64,000 nucleotides of DNA from Actinoplanes auranticolor (GTDB taxonomy: Bacteria; Actinomycetota; Actinomycetes; Mycobacteriales; Micromonosporaceae), in contig NZ_BOQL01000011.1 of assembly GCF_018332655.1 (NCBI RefSeq), positions 1 to 64,000 of the forward strand. The letters run 5' to 3'. Positions 49,898 to 58,430 of the stretch are shown here, piece after piece. The first letter of the stretch is position 1, and each line of letters opens with the position of its first letter. Both the position numbers and the translations under genes were made by a program. Under the pieces are notes generated by a model. That model did not search any database, was not told where the DNA came from, and worked only from the letters and a program-made list of their open reading frames with translations.

Positions 49898-52696
49898 TCA
49901 CGAGGCGCTGAGGAGCCCGGCCGGCACCGGCGCGACCGTCACCTCGCCGAGTTGCCGGCGTACCACCTCGGCGTCGGGGTGCCCGAGGTCGCCGAGGATC
50001 ACCGCCGCCCGGCGCCAGGCGGCGCAGCCGTCCTGGACCGCTCCGGTCTCCAGCAGGACGGCACCGAGCCGGCGCAGGGTGTCGGCCTCCTGGTACCGGT
50101 CGCCGCAGGACCGGAACGCCGCCACCGCGTGTCCGAAACAGGTGAGCGCGTCACCGTGATCCGCTCGCACGTGGTGCGCCATGCCGAGGGTGTCCAAGGT
50201 GAGCGCCCGGCCGAACCTGTTGCCGAGCTGCTCGTGGATGGCCAGTGCCTGCCGGCAGTTCTCGATCGCCGCCTCCGGACGGCCGAGATGGGCGTGGTGC
50301 CAGCCGATGGCGTTGAGGACGGTGGCCTGCCCGACGCGGTGGTGCCCGGCCCGGAACAGAGTCAGGGCGTGCTCGTCGTGCACGAGGGCGTCCGCGTGCC
50401 GGTCCTGCCGGCCGAGCATCCGGGCCGTCGTCCGGTGCGCGCCGGCCAGCCCGATCGGATCGCCCACGGCGCGGAACAGCTCGCGGGCGGTGTCCAGCTC
50501 GCCGGCCGCCCGGTCGTAGGCGTTGAGCCAGATGTGGGCCATGGCCAGCCCGCGCCGCGCGTCCGCCTCGGCACCCCGGTCACCCAGCCGCACCGCCGCG
50601 AGGACGGCGGCCTGCTGGAGCGCCGCCCGGTCGTGCCACCGGCCACGCCGCTCCAGATAGGTGGTCATGCCCCAGACCAGGGCCAGCACTTGCCTGTCGG
50701 CGCCGCACTCGGCCGCCTGCGCCACACAGGACAGCAGCACCTGGTGCTCGTGCTCGAACCAGACCACCGCGTCGAGCGGATCGGTGACGACGCGCGCGGG
50801 TTCGGCCGCCGTGCTGCCGGCATCAGCGTGCCCGGGCCGGTCGCGGGTCGGATCGAGCGCCCGGTCCGCGGTCAGGGCGGTGCCGGCGTAGTAGGCGAGC
50901 ATCCGGTCCCGGACCGGGACCGGATCGCCGCCGGCCTCCACGGCGTAGAGGCGGACCAGGTCGTGCATGCGGTACCGGCCGGGCTGGTGCTCCTGCAGCA
51001 GGTGGGCGTCGATCAGTTCGCGCAGGGACGGCATGAGCTCGGCCCGGCTCAGCCCGATCAGGCTGCGCACGGCGGCCAGCGCGATGTCCGGGCCCGGGGC
51101 GGCGCCGAGCCGGCCGAACAACTCGGCGGCCTCCGGCCGGACCGCCGCGACCGAGGCGGCGAGCACCGCCCGCAGGTTGCCCCGCAGGCCGCCGGTGTCG
51201 AGCCCGTCCAGCCGGGCCGACGACTCCCGCAGGTCGGCGGCCAGCGCGGCGAGCGGCAGCTCGGGGGCGAGCGCGGCCCGGCCGGCCACGATCCCGAGGG
51301 CCAACGGCAGGCCGGCGCAGTGGCGGATCAGCTCGGCGGTCGCGCCGGGCTCCCCGGCGATCCTGGCGGCGCCGAGATGACCGGCGAGGACCTGCGCCGA
51401 CTCCGCTTCGTCGATCACCGCGAGCGGTACGGGACGAGCACTGTGCCCGGCCACCAGGTCGGCGAGCCCGGTGCGGCCGGTGATCAGGGTCGCGCAGCTC
51501 GCCGCGCCGGGCAGCAGCGGCTCGACCTGGGACGACGTCCGGGCGTCGTCCAGCACCAGCAGGATCCGGCGCCCCGCGACCAGGCTTCGGTAGAGGGCGA
51601 CCTGGCTGTCCGGATCCGGGGGCACGGCCGCTGCGGTGACGCCCAACCCGTACAGCAGGCCCCGCACCGCGGCCTCGGAGGTCAGCGGGTCGCGCCCGGG
51701 ATCGAAGCCGCGCAGGTTCACGTAGAGCTGGCCGTCGGTGAACCTTTGGGCATTGTCGTGGGCCCAGCGCAGCGCCAGCCACGTCTTGCCCACGCCGCCC
51801 GGTCCGTGGATCACCGCGACGCGGCCCGCCCGTCCGCTTCCCCCGGGCAGCAGTACGGCGTCCAGTCGGGACAGCACGTCCGAGCGCCCGGTGAAGGCGG
51901 CGGGCAGTGACGGCAACTGCTGGGGCGTCGCCCGTTGCCGGGTCACGCCGGTGCGGGGCGCCGCCAGCGACGTGTCGGTCCGCAGGATCCCCTCGTGCAG
52001 CCGGCGCAGCGAGGGGCCCGGGTCGATGCCGAGCTCGTCGGCCAGCTGCCGGCGGACCCGCTGGTAGTGCGCGAGGGCATCGGCCCGCCGGTCACTGCGG
52101 TAGAGGGCCAGGATCAGCTGGCCGGCGAGCCGCTCGTCGAACGGGTCGGCCGCGGCCCGGGCGGTGAGCGGGGCGAGCAGCTCCGCGTGCCCGCCGCCGG
52201 CCAGCAGCAGGTCGATGTGGTCCCGCTCGGCGGCCTGCCGCTCCCGGTCCAGCTCGGCCCGCATCTGCGCCGCCCAGGGGGTGTCCAGCGCCCCGAGCGG
52301 CTGACCGCGCCACAACCGCAGAGCCGCGGCGTACGCCTCCTGGGCCGTCGCCTCCGCACCGCAGCGCCCGGTCGCGACGAGATGCCGGAACCGGTGCACG
52401 TCGACCGAGAGCGGATCGACCGCGAGCAGGTAGCCCGCCGCCTGCCGGATGATCATCGCGTCCCAGGGCTCGAGGGCCTGCCGGAGCTTGCACAGGTAGG
52501 CCCGGGTGGTCTCCCGGGCCCGGCGCGGCGGGTCGGCTCCCCACACCCGCTCGATCAGGCTGCCGGCCGGGACGCACCGGCCGGCCTCGACGGCCAGGGC
52601 GGCCAGCACATACCTCTGCTTGGTGTGGCCGATGTCGACCGGCCGGCCACCGACGGACACGTCGATCTCACCGAGCAGCCGGAAGTCCGCTGGCAC
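49898..52696 (-). CDS. SARP/AfsR-type regulator with BTAD, NB-ARC and TPR domains
   Basis: 932 residues from GTG 52696 (GGGAGGGGGAGCC upstream); a TTG at 52762 is possible. Domain order: OmpR-like winged helix (about 5-95, FRLLGEIDVSVGGRPVDIG), BTAD (about 100-245), NB-ARC STAND ATPase (Walker A GPGGVGKT near 297-304; LLVLDDARTSSQV as Walker B) and C-terminal tetratricopeptide repeats (about 640-920). Such proteins switch on secondary-metabolism or development genes when the STAND module is triggered. No biosynthetic cluster is adjacent; the divergent 129-residue gene is the nearest target. Confidence 0.92.
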   Translation of the reverse strand: MPADFRLLGEIDVSVGGRPVDIGHTKQRYVLAALAVEAGRCVPAGSLIERVWGADPPRRARETTRAYLCKLRQALEPWDAMIIRQAAGYLLAVDPLSVDVHRFRHLVATGRCGAEATAQEAYAAALRLWRGQPLGALDTPWAAQMRAELDRERQAAERDHIDLLLAGGGHAELLAPLTARAAADPFDERLAGQLILALYRSDRRADALAHYQRVRRQLADELGIDPGPSLRRLHEGILRTDTSLAAPRTGVTRQRATPQQLPSLPAAFTGRSDVLSRLDAVLLPGGSGRAGRVAVIHGPGGVGKTWLALRWAHDNAQRFTDGQLYVNLRGFDPGRDPLTSEAAVRGLLYGLGVTAAAVPPDPDSQVALYRSLVAGRRILLVLDDARTSSQVEPLLPGAASCATLITGRTGLADLVAGHSARPVPLAVIDEAESAQVLAGHLGAARIAGEPGATAELIRHCAGLPLALGIVAGRAALAPELPLAALAADLRESSARLDGLDTGGLRGNLRAVLAASVAAVRPEAAELFGRLGAAPGPDIALAAVRSLIGLSRAELMPSLRELIDAHLLQEHQPGRYRMHDLVRLYAVEAGGDPVPVRDRMLAYYAGTALTADRALDPTRDRPGHADAGSTAAEPARVVTDPLDAVVWFEHEHQVLLSCVAQAAECGADRQVLALVWGMTTYLERRGRWHDRAALQQAAVLAAVRLGDRGAEADARRGLAMAHIWLNAYDRAAGELDTARELFRAVGDPIGLAGAHRTTARMLGRQDRHADALVHDEHALTLFRAGHHRVGQATVLNAIGWHHAHLGRPEAAIENCRQALAIHEQLGNRFGRALTLDTLGMAHHVRADHGDALTCFGHAVAAFRSCGDRYQEADTLRRLGAVLLETGAVQDGCAAWRRAAVILGDLGHPDAEVVRRQLGEVTVAPVPAGLLSAS

Positions 52697-52867
52697 TGTG
52701 ATCGGCTCCCCCTCCCGTCCCGCCCAGTCTCCGCCGCCCGCGGCGCGACCGCTGTCGGGCAACGGACCTGCGGTTCAACGGAAATCCAACAGCCGCCCAA
52801 CGGGCCCGGCCCACCTTGGGAAGCGAGGGCAGGCAGCGGGTGCCGGCCCCATCCACCAGGAGGACCC

Positions 52868-53257
52868 ATGACCAGCAACGCGGGAAACAGCACCGCCGCC
52901 GGCACGGCATCGACCCTGACCAGCACGGCGGGACGGTACCGGCTGCAGCTGACCTCGCTGACCTGCAAGCGCAAGCAGGACACCACCGGACGCGACGAGC
53001 CGCAGCTGTTCGTCAACGGCGTCTCCGTCTACGGCCCCGGCGACATCGGCAAGGGTGAGACCGTGGATCTGCGCCCGCGCTCGACGGTTTTCACCTCGGT
53101 CGCGCACATCGCGCTGGTGGAGGTGGATGCCGGCTCCGACGACCAGCTCGGCGTCGTCACCGCCGTCGGCGGCCAGGCCGGCCGGGGTGCGCAGCGCGGC
53201 GAGTTCCACCTGCCGAACGCCGACTACGAGATCGCCTTCCAGGTCGTGAAAGCCTGA
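52868..53257 (+). CDS. Small beta-sandwich protein of unknown function
   Basis: 129 residues from ATG 52868 after AGGAGGACCC. The sequence is strand-rich with a pattern LTSLTCKRKQDTTGRDEPQL, FVNGVSVYGPGDIGKGE and HIALVEVDAGSDDQLGVV. It resembles a C2-like calcium or lipid-binding sandwich used as a small add-on domain in bacteria, but no family name is certain. The first 20 residues are Ser/Thr/Ala-rich and unstructured, with no signal peptide. It is divergent from the large SARP regulator across 171 bp and may be its target. Confidence 0.7.
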   Translation: MTSNAGNSTAAGTASTLTSTAGRYRLQLTSLTCKRKQDTTGRDEPQLFVNGVSVYGPGDIGKGETVDLRPRSTVFTSVAHIALVEVDAGSDDQLGVVTAVGGQAGRGAQRGEFHLPNADYEIAFQVVKA

Positions 53258-53279
53258 CCAGCACGCCTGCGCGAGAACC

Positions 53280-53316
53280 GGTGCGCGGCGTCCCACCCGG
53301 GGCGTCGCGCACCTTT
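53280..53316 (+). terminator. Intrinsic terminator between convergent genes
   Basis: GGTGCGCGGCGTCCC, loop ACCC, GGGGCGTCGCGCACC: a 15-bp stem with two G-U pairs, followed by TTT. It separates the small sandwich gene from the convergent hydrolase gene. Confidence 0.75.
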
Positions 53317-53334
53317 GCTCGTCCGGGGCCGGGC

Positions 53335-54183
53335 TCAGCCGGCGAGCTCGGCCACCACGGACACCATCTCGTCGAGCTGGTCCGTGGTGGTGAGATGCCC
53401 GGCGCCGGGCAAGACCCGGACGTCGAGGCCCATGGTGTGGCGCACCGCCGGGACCAGCCGGCGGGGCGGCAGGAACAGGTCGTGGGCGCCCACCGCGACG
53501 ACGCAGGGCTGCTCGGCGCGCCGGGCCAGCAGCTCGGCGGCCAGCGGGGCGGGCGCCAGCGTCGTCCGGCACGAGGAGGCCATGAGCGCCATCCACTCCA
53601 CCTCGGTCGCGGGCGGCTCCGTGCCCGGAGCGACGAACAACCGCAGCATGCCGCGGGTGTGCGCGACGGTGGGACTCAGCAGCCAGACAGCCGAGGCCAG
53701 CGCCAGCCGCGGTTCCACCGAGAGACGGATGAAGCCGGCCGGTGAGATCAGCGCCCGGGCGGCGATCCGGGTCGAACCGGCGGCCAGGGCCACGGCGGCG
53801 CCCAGCGAGTTGCCCACCACCACGATGTCCTCGGCGTCCATCGCGGCCAGGGCCTCGTCCAGCGCCCGGCCGTACCAGGCCGGTCCGGCCCGCCGTGGCC
53901 GGTGCGGGTCGCTGAGCCCGGGCTGGCCCGGCAGGTCCACGACCGTGGTCGCCCAGCGGACGGACAGCGCCCGCAGCCACGGTAGGACCACCGCGGCGTT
54001 GAAACCGGTCCCGGGCACCAGAACGACCCGCGGACGTCCCGTTCCGGCGGAGGTCAGCGCCACCGGGCCGACGCTGGTGCCGACCGTTGTCAGAGTGAGG
54101 GGGAAACCGGCCCCGGCCAGGCGCTGCGCACACCAATGCCGCACCGCCTGCTGACCGCGGGCGTTCTTGTAGACGGTCGGCAT
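53335..54183 (-). CDS. Alpha/beta-fold hydrolase
   Basis: 282 residues. Oxyanion-region VLVPGTGFNAAVVLPW, nucleophile elbow GNSLGAAVA (Ser), an acidic residue in VAVGAHDLFLPP and a catalytic His in LPGAGHLTTTDQ form a full serine-type triad. It has no signal peptide. Members include esterases, lactonases and carboxylic-ester hydrolases, so the substrate is unknown. It converges on the small sandwich gene. Confidence 0.88.
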   Translation of the reverse strand: MPTVYKNARGQQAVRHWCAQRLAGAGFPLTLTTVGTSVGPVALTSAGTGRPRVVLVPGTGFNAAVVLPWLRALSVRWATTVVDLPGQPGLSDPHRPRRAGPAWYGRALDEALAAMDAEDIVVVGNSLGAAVALAAGSTRIAARALISPAGFIRLSVEPRLALASAVWLLSPTVAHTRGMLRLFVAPGTEPPATEVEWMALMASSCRTTLAPAPLAAELLARRAEQPCVVAVGAHDLFLPPRRLVPAVRHTMGLDVRVLPGAGHLTTTDQLDEMVSVVAELAG

Positions 54184-54228
54184 CGCGCCAGTGTGTCCAC
54201 CGGCCGTACGTTCGTCCAGCTCACGTCC

Positions 54229-56187
54229 TCATTCGCGGCCGGCGGCGAGGCGGTGGCGCTGGGCGCCGAAGAAGGCCACGGCCGCGAGCCAGATGCCGGC
54301 CAGGGGCAGCAGGCCCAGCCAGCCCTGGGTGAGCAGCAGCATGCGGACCCGGCCCTTGGCCCACTGCATGCCCTGGGTCCGGCAGCCGTCCGTGCTGGCG
54401 CTCAACACGTCGCACTGCGGCTCGGCTCCGGCGGTCGAGACCGTCCGCAGGCCCGCGTCCCGGGTGTCCGCGGTCGCCTTCGTGACCGGGGCTCGCGCGG
54501 GCAGGGTCGTCAGGCCGGGCAGCCAGGTCTGGAAGGTGCGCAGCATCGCCGCGTGGCCGCGCTCGTTGGGGTGCAGGCTGCTGTGCGAGAAGTTCTTGGG
54601 GTGGAACCGCTGCTCGGCGACCCCGCCCACCGACCGTACGCCGATGAAGTTGAGGCCGGGGCGGCCCTGGTTCTGCTCGTCGCACAGCTGCAGGTTGGCG
54701 ACCCGCAGCGAGGACTCCATCGCCGCCAGATAGTGGAAGCCGAACTCCGCGGAGGTCTCGGCGATGACCCGGTTGAGGCCCCCGGTCACGAACTCGTGCA
54801 GGAAGTGGCGCTCGCGCGGGGCCAGCGCCAGGTCGTCGCAGCGGCCGGTGAGGTCGATCGGGTCGGGGTAGCCGACGGTGACCACCGGGCTGTCCGGGAA
54901 GACGGCGTCGAGCTGCTGGTAGGTGTCGCGCAGGTTCTGGCGTACCTGCTCGAGCGCGCCCGTCCACAGCTTGCCCTGGCTGCTGCAGGTGCCGGGGGCC
55001 AGGCACATCAGCCCGATCGTCGAGAAGCCGGCGTCGTTGCCGCCGACCCCGGCGACCACCATGGCCGGGGTGAAGCTGTCGCCGTAGTCGTGCAGGTAGG
55101 CGTCGAGCTGGGTGCGCTCCTCGCCGGTCTGCGGGTGCGGCGCCGGCACTCCGGGACGGGCCGGCGGGGTCACCGCGGACTCGACGTTCCAGGTGCGCGC
55201 CCCGGAGCAGGCGAGGAACGCGACCTGGTCGAACGGGCGCTGCTGGCCGGCCATCGCCGCCCAGGCGGTGGGCGACCGGCGGCACTGGTTGCCGCCGCCT
55301 TCGTCCGTGCCCTGGTAGTACGTGGACGCGCCCTCGCCGGACATGTAGGAATCGCCGAACGCCACCAGCAGGGACCGGGCGGTGCGGTCCGGGACCAGGT
55401 CGGGCGGTACGTCGGCGGGCAGCGGCGTGACCCCCAGCAGCGCGATCACGCTCATCACGAACGCGATGTCGGCCTGCGTGCTCGACACCACGGCGATGGC
55501 CAGCAGGGCCAGCACGATGACGGCACCGAGCAGCCACGGCGACCGGGTGAGCGCATAGAGCAGGGCGGTGGAGAGCACGAACAGCGCCGCGCCGGCGAGC
55601 CCGAGCCACAGCCGCAGCGGACGCGGGCCGGACAGGCCGCACATCCAGCGCACGACGATCTCGGAGAGCAGAGCCACCCCGACCGGCAGCAGCACCAGCA
55701 GGGCCGCGCCGAGCAGCGCATACTCCAGGATCACGCCGGCCGTGCCGGAACCGCGGCCGAGCAGCAGAATGCCCAGCAGCGCGCAGGACGCCCCGGCGCC
55801 GGTCAAAGCGAGGGCCAGCGTGCGCCGGATCCGGTCGGAGCGCAGCCCCTGCCGCAGCCAGGTGACGGCCGAGCCGGCCACGAAGTACGCCAGCAGGACA
55901 CCGGCCAGGGCGGCGCCGGCGCGCGGCTGGATCTCGTACGACGCGACCAGGGCGACCGCCACCACCAGCAGGACCACTCCGACCCGCCGCGGGATCAGCC
56001 ACTGGCGGTCGTCGAGGCTGTCCATGTACTGACCGCGGACCCAGAGCGTGGCGGCGATCACGAACAGGGTGAACCACACCTGGAGGGTCAGCGACGACGT
56101 CCCCGAGCGCGCGAAGAACAGCAGCAGGATCAGGGCGACGGCGAACACACAGGTCCGTCGCACCGCCGCGAAGTCGATTCCCGTCAT
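54229..56187 (-). CDS. Polytopic membrane protein with extracellular SGNH/GDSL hydrolase domain
   Basis: 652 residues from ATG 56187; longer starts exist. About eight transmembrane helices fill residues 10-260. A SGNH domain follows (about 270-560): block I AFGDSYMSGEG near residue 277, a VAGVGGNDAGF block III and block V SSLHPNERGH with the catalytic His. A final transmembrane helix is near 620-640. The enzyme thus faces outside between two membrane parts. OatA-like acetyl transferases have an N-terminal multi-pass domain plus SGNH, but the helix pattern here is not clearly acyltransferase-3. A role in cell-envelope esters is inferred. Confidence 0.8.
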   Translation of the reverse strand: MTGIDFAAVRRTCVFAVALILLLFFARSGTSSLTLQVWFTLFVIAATLWVRGQYMDSLDDRQWLIPRRVGVVLLVVAVALVASYEIQPRAGAALAGVLLAYFVAGSAVTWLRQGLRSDRIRRTLALALTGAGASCALLGILLLGRGSGTAGVILEYALLGAALLVLLPVGVALLSEIVVRWMCGLSGPRPLRLWLGLAGAALFVLSTALLYALTRSPWLLGAVIVLALLAIAVVSSTQADIAFVMSVIALLGVTPLPADVPPDLVPDRTARSLLVAFGDSYMSGEGASTYYQGTDEGGGNQCRRSPTAWAAMAGQQRPFDQVAFLACSGARTWNVESAVTPPARPGVPAPHPQTGEERTQLDAYLHDYGDSFTPAMVVAGVGGNDAGFSTIGLMCLAPGTCSSQGKLWTGALEQVRQNLRDTYQQLDAVFPDSPVVTVGYPDPIDLTGRCDDLALAPRERHFLHEFVTGGLNRVIAETSAEFGFHYLAAMESSLRVANLQLCDEQNQGRPGLNFIGVRSVGGVAEQRFHPKNFSHSSLHPNERGHAAMLRTFQTWLPGLTTLPARAPVTKATADTRDAGLRTVSTAGAEPQCDVLSASTDGCRTQGMQWAKGRVRMLLLTQGWLGLLPLAGIWLAAVAFFGAQRHRLAAGRE

Positions 56188-56320
56188 GGCCGAACAGAGC
56201 CGCAAGGGCGTCCCGGAGATACCGGTACGCGAAGTCCGCCGGGATGGCCCGTTCGGACGCCACCGGTTCCGGAACTCAGGCGAGTTGTCCGGATGCCGCC
56301 GGTATTGCGGCCTCGCCACC

Positions 56321-56338
56321 GAGAGCGCTCTCTTGACA
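56321..56338 (+). promoter_or_regulatory. LacI-type palindrome next to a -35 box before the beta-helix gene
   Basis: GAGAGCGCTCTC (56321-56332) is a perfect 12-bp palindrome directly joined to TTGACA (56333-56338). No clear -10 follows at standard spacing. The arrangement suggests a repressed or activated promoter for the gene starting at 56406. Confidence 0.55.
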
Positions 56339-56405
56339 GTTGGCCCCGTCTATCGCTTGCTGTGATCAGCTTCATGGCAACCCTGTTACGAAAGGAACAA
56401 TCCGC

Positions 56406-58304
56406 ATGACGACACGCCCCACCGGCGGTGGCCGTCTCACCGGGCGCCGGCATCTCGCCGGGGCCCTGGCCCTCGTTCTCGCCGTCACGGCGACCGGCAC
56501 GCTGACCGGTTCGGCCGCCTCGGCCGCACCGGCACGGCCGGGCAACTCCGCGCCGAATCTGGGGACCAACGTCACCGTTTTCGACCCGGCGACGCCGGTC
56601 GAGCAGATCCAGGCCACGCTGGACGCCACCTACGCCCAGCAGGTCGACAACGAGATGGGCACCCAGCGGTACGCCTACCTCTTCAAGCCCGGCACGTACG
56701 GCACCGCGGACAAGCCGCTGCAGATCAAGGTGGGCTACTACACCGAGATCTCCGGTCTGGGTGCCTCGCCGTCGGACGTGGTGATCAACGGCAAGGTGGA
56801 GGTGTACAACCGCTGCCTCGAGGGCGGCGGCACCAGCAACTGCCTGGCGCTGGTCAACTTCTGGCGGACGCTGTCCAACCTGTCGATCAACGTCAACGGC
56901 AAGGGCCAGGACGGTTGCCGCGCGACGGCGAACTTCTGGGCCGTGTCGCAGGCGGTGTCGCTGCGGCGGCTCAACGTCAACGGCGGCACCTTCTCGCTGA
57001 TGGACTACTGCACCGCGGGCCCGCAGTACGCCAGTGGCGGCTTCATCGCCGACTCGAACTTCCCTGATGTGGTCAACGGCTCGCAGCAGCAGTGGCTCAC
57101 CCGCAACAGCAAGGTGACCAGCTGGTCCAACGGCGTGTGGAACCAGGTCTTCTCCGGCGTGCAGGGTGCGCCGGCGGAGACGGCGTTCCCGGACCCGCCG
57201 TACACCACGCTGGACAAGACGCCGCTGAGCCGGGAGAAGCCGTACCTGTTCACCGACGCGGACGGCCGCTACAGCGTCCGGGTGCCCGCTGCCCAGCGCA
57301 ACACCAGCGGGACGTCCTGGTCCGCCGGTCTCACCCCCGGCCGGACCATCGCGCTACGGGACTTCTTCGTGGCCAAGCCCTCCGACCCGGTCTGGCTGAT
57401 CAACGCCAACCTGGCCCTGGGCAAGAACCTGCTGCTCACCCCGGGCGTCTACAACGTCGCGCAGAGCATCAAGGTCTGGCGTCCCAACCAGGTGGTGCTG
57501 GGTATCGGCCACGCCACCCTGACCGCGGTCAACGGCGCCACCCCGCTGACGGTCGCGGACGTGCCCGGCGTGGTGGTCGCCGGGGTGACCATCGACGCCG
57601 GCACCAAGGAGTCGAAGCACCTGCTCAAGGTCGGCAACAAGAACGGCCTCGGCCTCAGCTCGGCGAGCAATCCAACCACGCTGTCCGACGTGTACTTCCG
57701 CGTCGGCGGCCCGCACATCGGCAAGGTCGACGTGGCGCTCGAGGTCAACAGCGACAACGTGCTCATCGACCACACCTGGGTGTGGCGCGGTGACCACGGC
57801 GTCGAGGGCTTCACCGAGGGCGTCAACGGTGACACCCAGCGCTGGCGGACCAACATCGGCCGCAACGGTGCCATCATCAACGGTGACAACGTGACGGCCA
57901 CCGGCCTGTTCGTCGAGCACTTCCAGAAGTACAACACCATCTGGAACGGCGAGAACGGCACGACCGTGCTCTACCAGAACGAGCTGCCGTACGACCCGCC
58001 GACGCAGGCGGACTGGACGCAGCGCGACGGCACGCTCGGCTACGCCGGCTACAAGGTCGGTGCCAAGGTCCGCAACCACAAGCTGTACGGGGCCGGCGTG
58101 TACGTCTTCAACCAGAACAACCCGGCGATCCGCACCGAGAACGGCTTCGAGGTGCCGAAGCGCCCGGGTGTCAAGCTGCACCACATCATGACCGTCAACC
58201 TCAGCGCCGGCATCATCGACCACGTGGTCAACGGTGAGGGCGCTGCGGCGGACACCACCAAGATCGGCGTGCCGATCTACGTGACGGACTACCCCGCGTC
58301 ATAG
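56406..58304 (+). CDS. Secreted right-handed beta-helix protein (probable glycosidase or lyase; often mislabelled adenylyl cyclase)
   Basis: 632 residues. A Tat-like or Sec signal peptide (about 1-42, ending ASA-AP) precedes a two-part beta-helix protein. The N-terminal part has NVTVFDPATPVEQIQATLDA, YLFKPGTYGT and GLGASPSDVVINGKVEVYN, as in GH55-like and related beta-helix enzymes. The C-terminal part carries DNVLIDHTWVWRGDHGV and ATGLFVEHFQKYN. No cyclase residues are present, although homologues are often labelled adenylyl cyclase. It is probably a secreted polysaccharide-active enzyme. An AGCGCT-centred palindrome lies upstream and a strong terminator downstream. Confidence 0.78.
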   Translation: MTTRPTGGGRLTGRRHLAGALALVLAVTATGTLTGSAASAAPARPGNSAPNLGTNVTVFDPATPVEQIQATLDATYAQQVDNEMGTQRYAYLFKPGTYGTADKPLQIKVGYYTEISGLGASPSDVVINGKVEVYNRCLEGGGTSNCLALVNFWRTLSNLSINVNGKGQDGCRATANFWAVSQAVSLRRLNVNGGTFSLMDYCTAGPQYASGGFIADSNFPDVVNGSQQQWLTRNSKVTSWSNGVWNQVFSGVQGAPAETAFPDPPYTTLDKTPLSREKPYLFTDADGRYSVRVPAAQRNTSGTSWSAGLTPGRTIALRDFFVAKPSDPVWLINANLALGKNLLLTPGVYNVAQSIKVWRPNQVVLGIGHATLTAVNGATPLTVADVPGVVVAGVTIDAGTKESKHLLKVGNKNGLGLSSASNPTTLSDVYFRVGGPHIGKVDVALEVNSDNVLIDHTWVWRGDHGVEGFTEGVNGDTQRWRTNIGRNGAIINGDNVTATGLFVEHFQKYNTIWNGENGTTVLYQNELPYDPPTQADWTQRDGTLGYAGYKVGAKVRNHKLYGAGVYVFNQNNPAIRTENGFEVPKRPGVKLHHIMTVNLSAGIIDHVVNGEGAAADTTKIGVPIYVTDYPAS

Positions 58305-58320
58305 CAACTCGCACCACCTC

Positions 58321-58353
58321 GAGGGCCGGATCCGCACCACGGGTCCGGCCCTC
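58321..58353 (+). terminator. Strong intrinsic terminator after the beta-helix gene
   Basis: GAGGGCCGGATCCG, loop CACCA, CGGGTCCGGCCCTC: a 14-bp stem with one G-U pair, followed by TCTATAT. Confidence 0.85.
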
Positions 58354-58430
58354 TCTATATCCAGCGGTGGAGGCGGGAATCCGGCTGCGGCCAGATCCGC
58401 CGGACCCCTGGTTTCGCGAGACTTCTTCCC

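Noticed and set aside
49898..52696. Antibiotic biosynthetic cluster next to the SARP regulator
   Set aside because: No PKS, NRPS, terpene or RiPP genes are present in the window.
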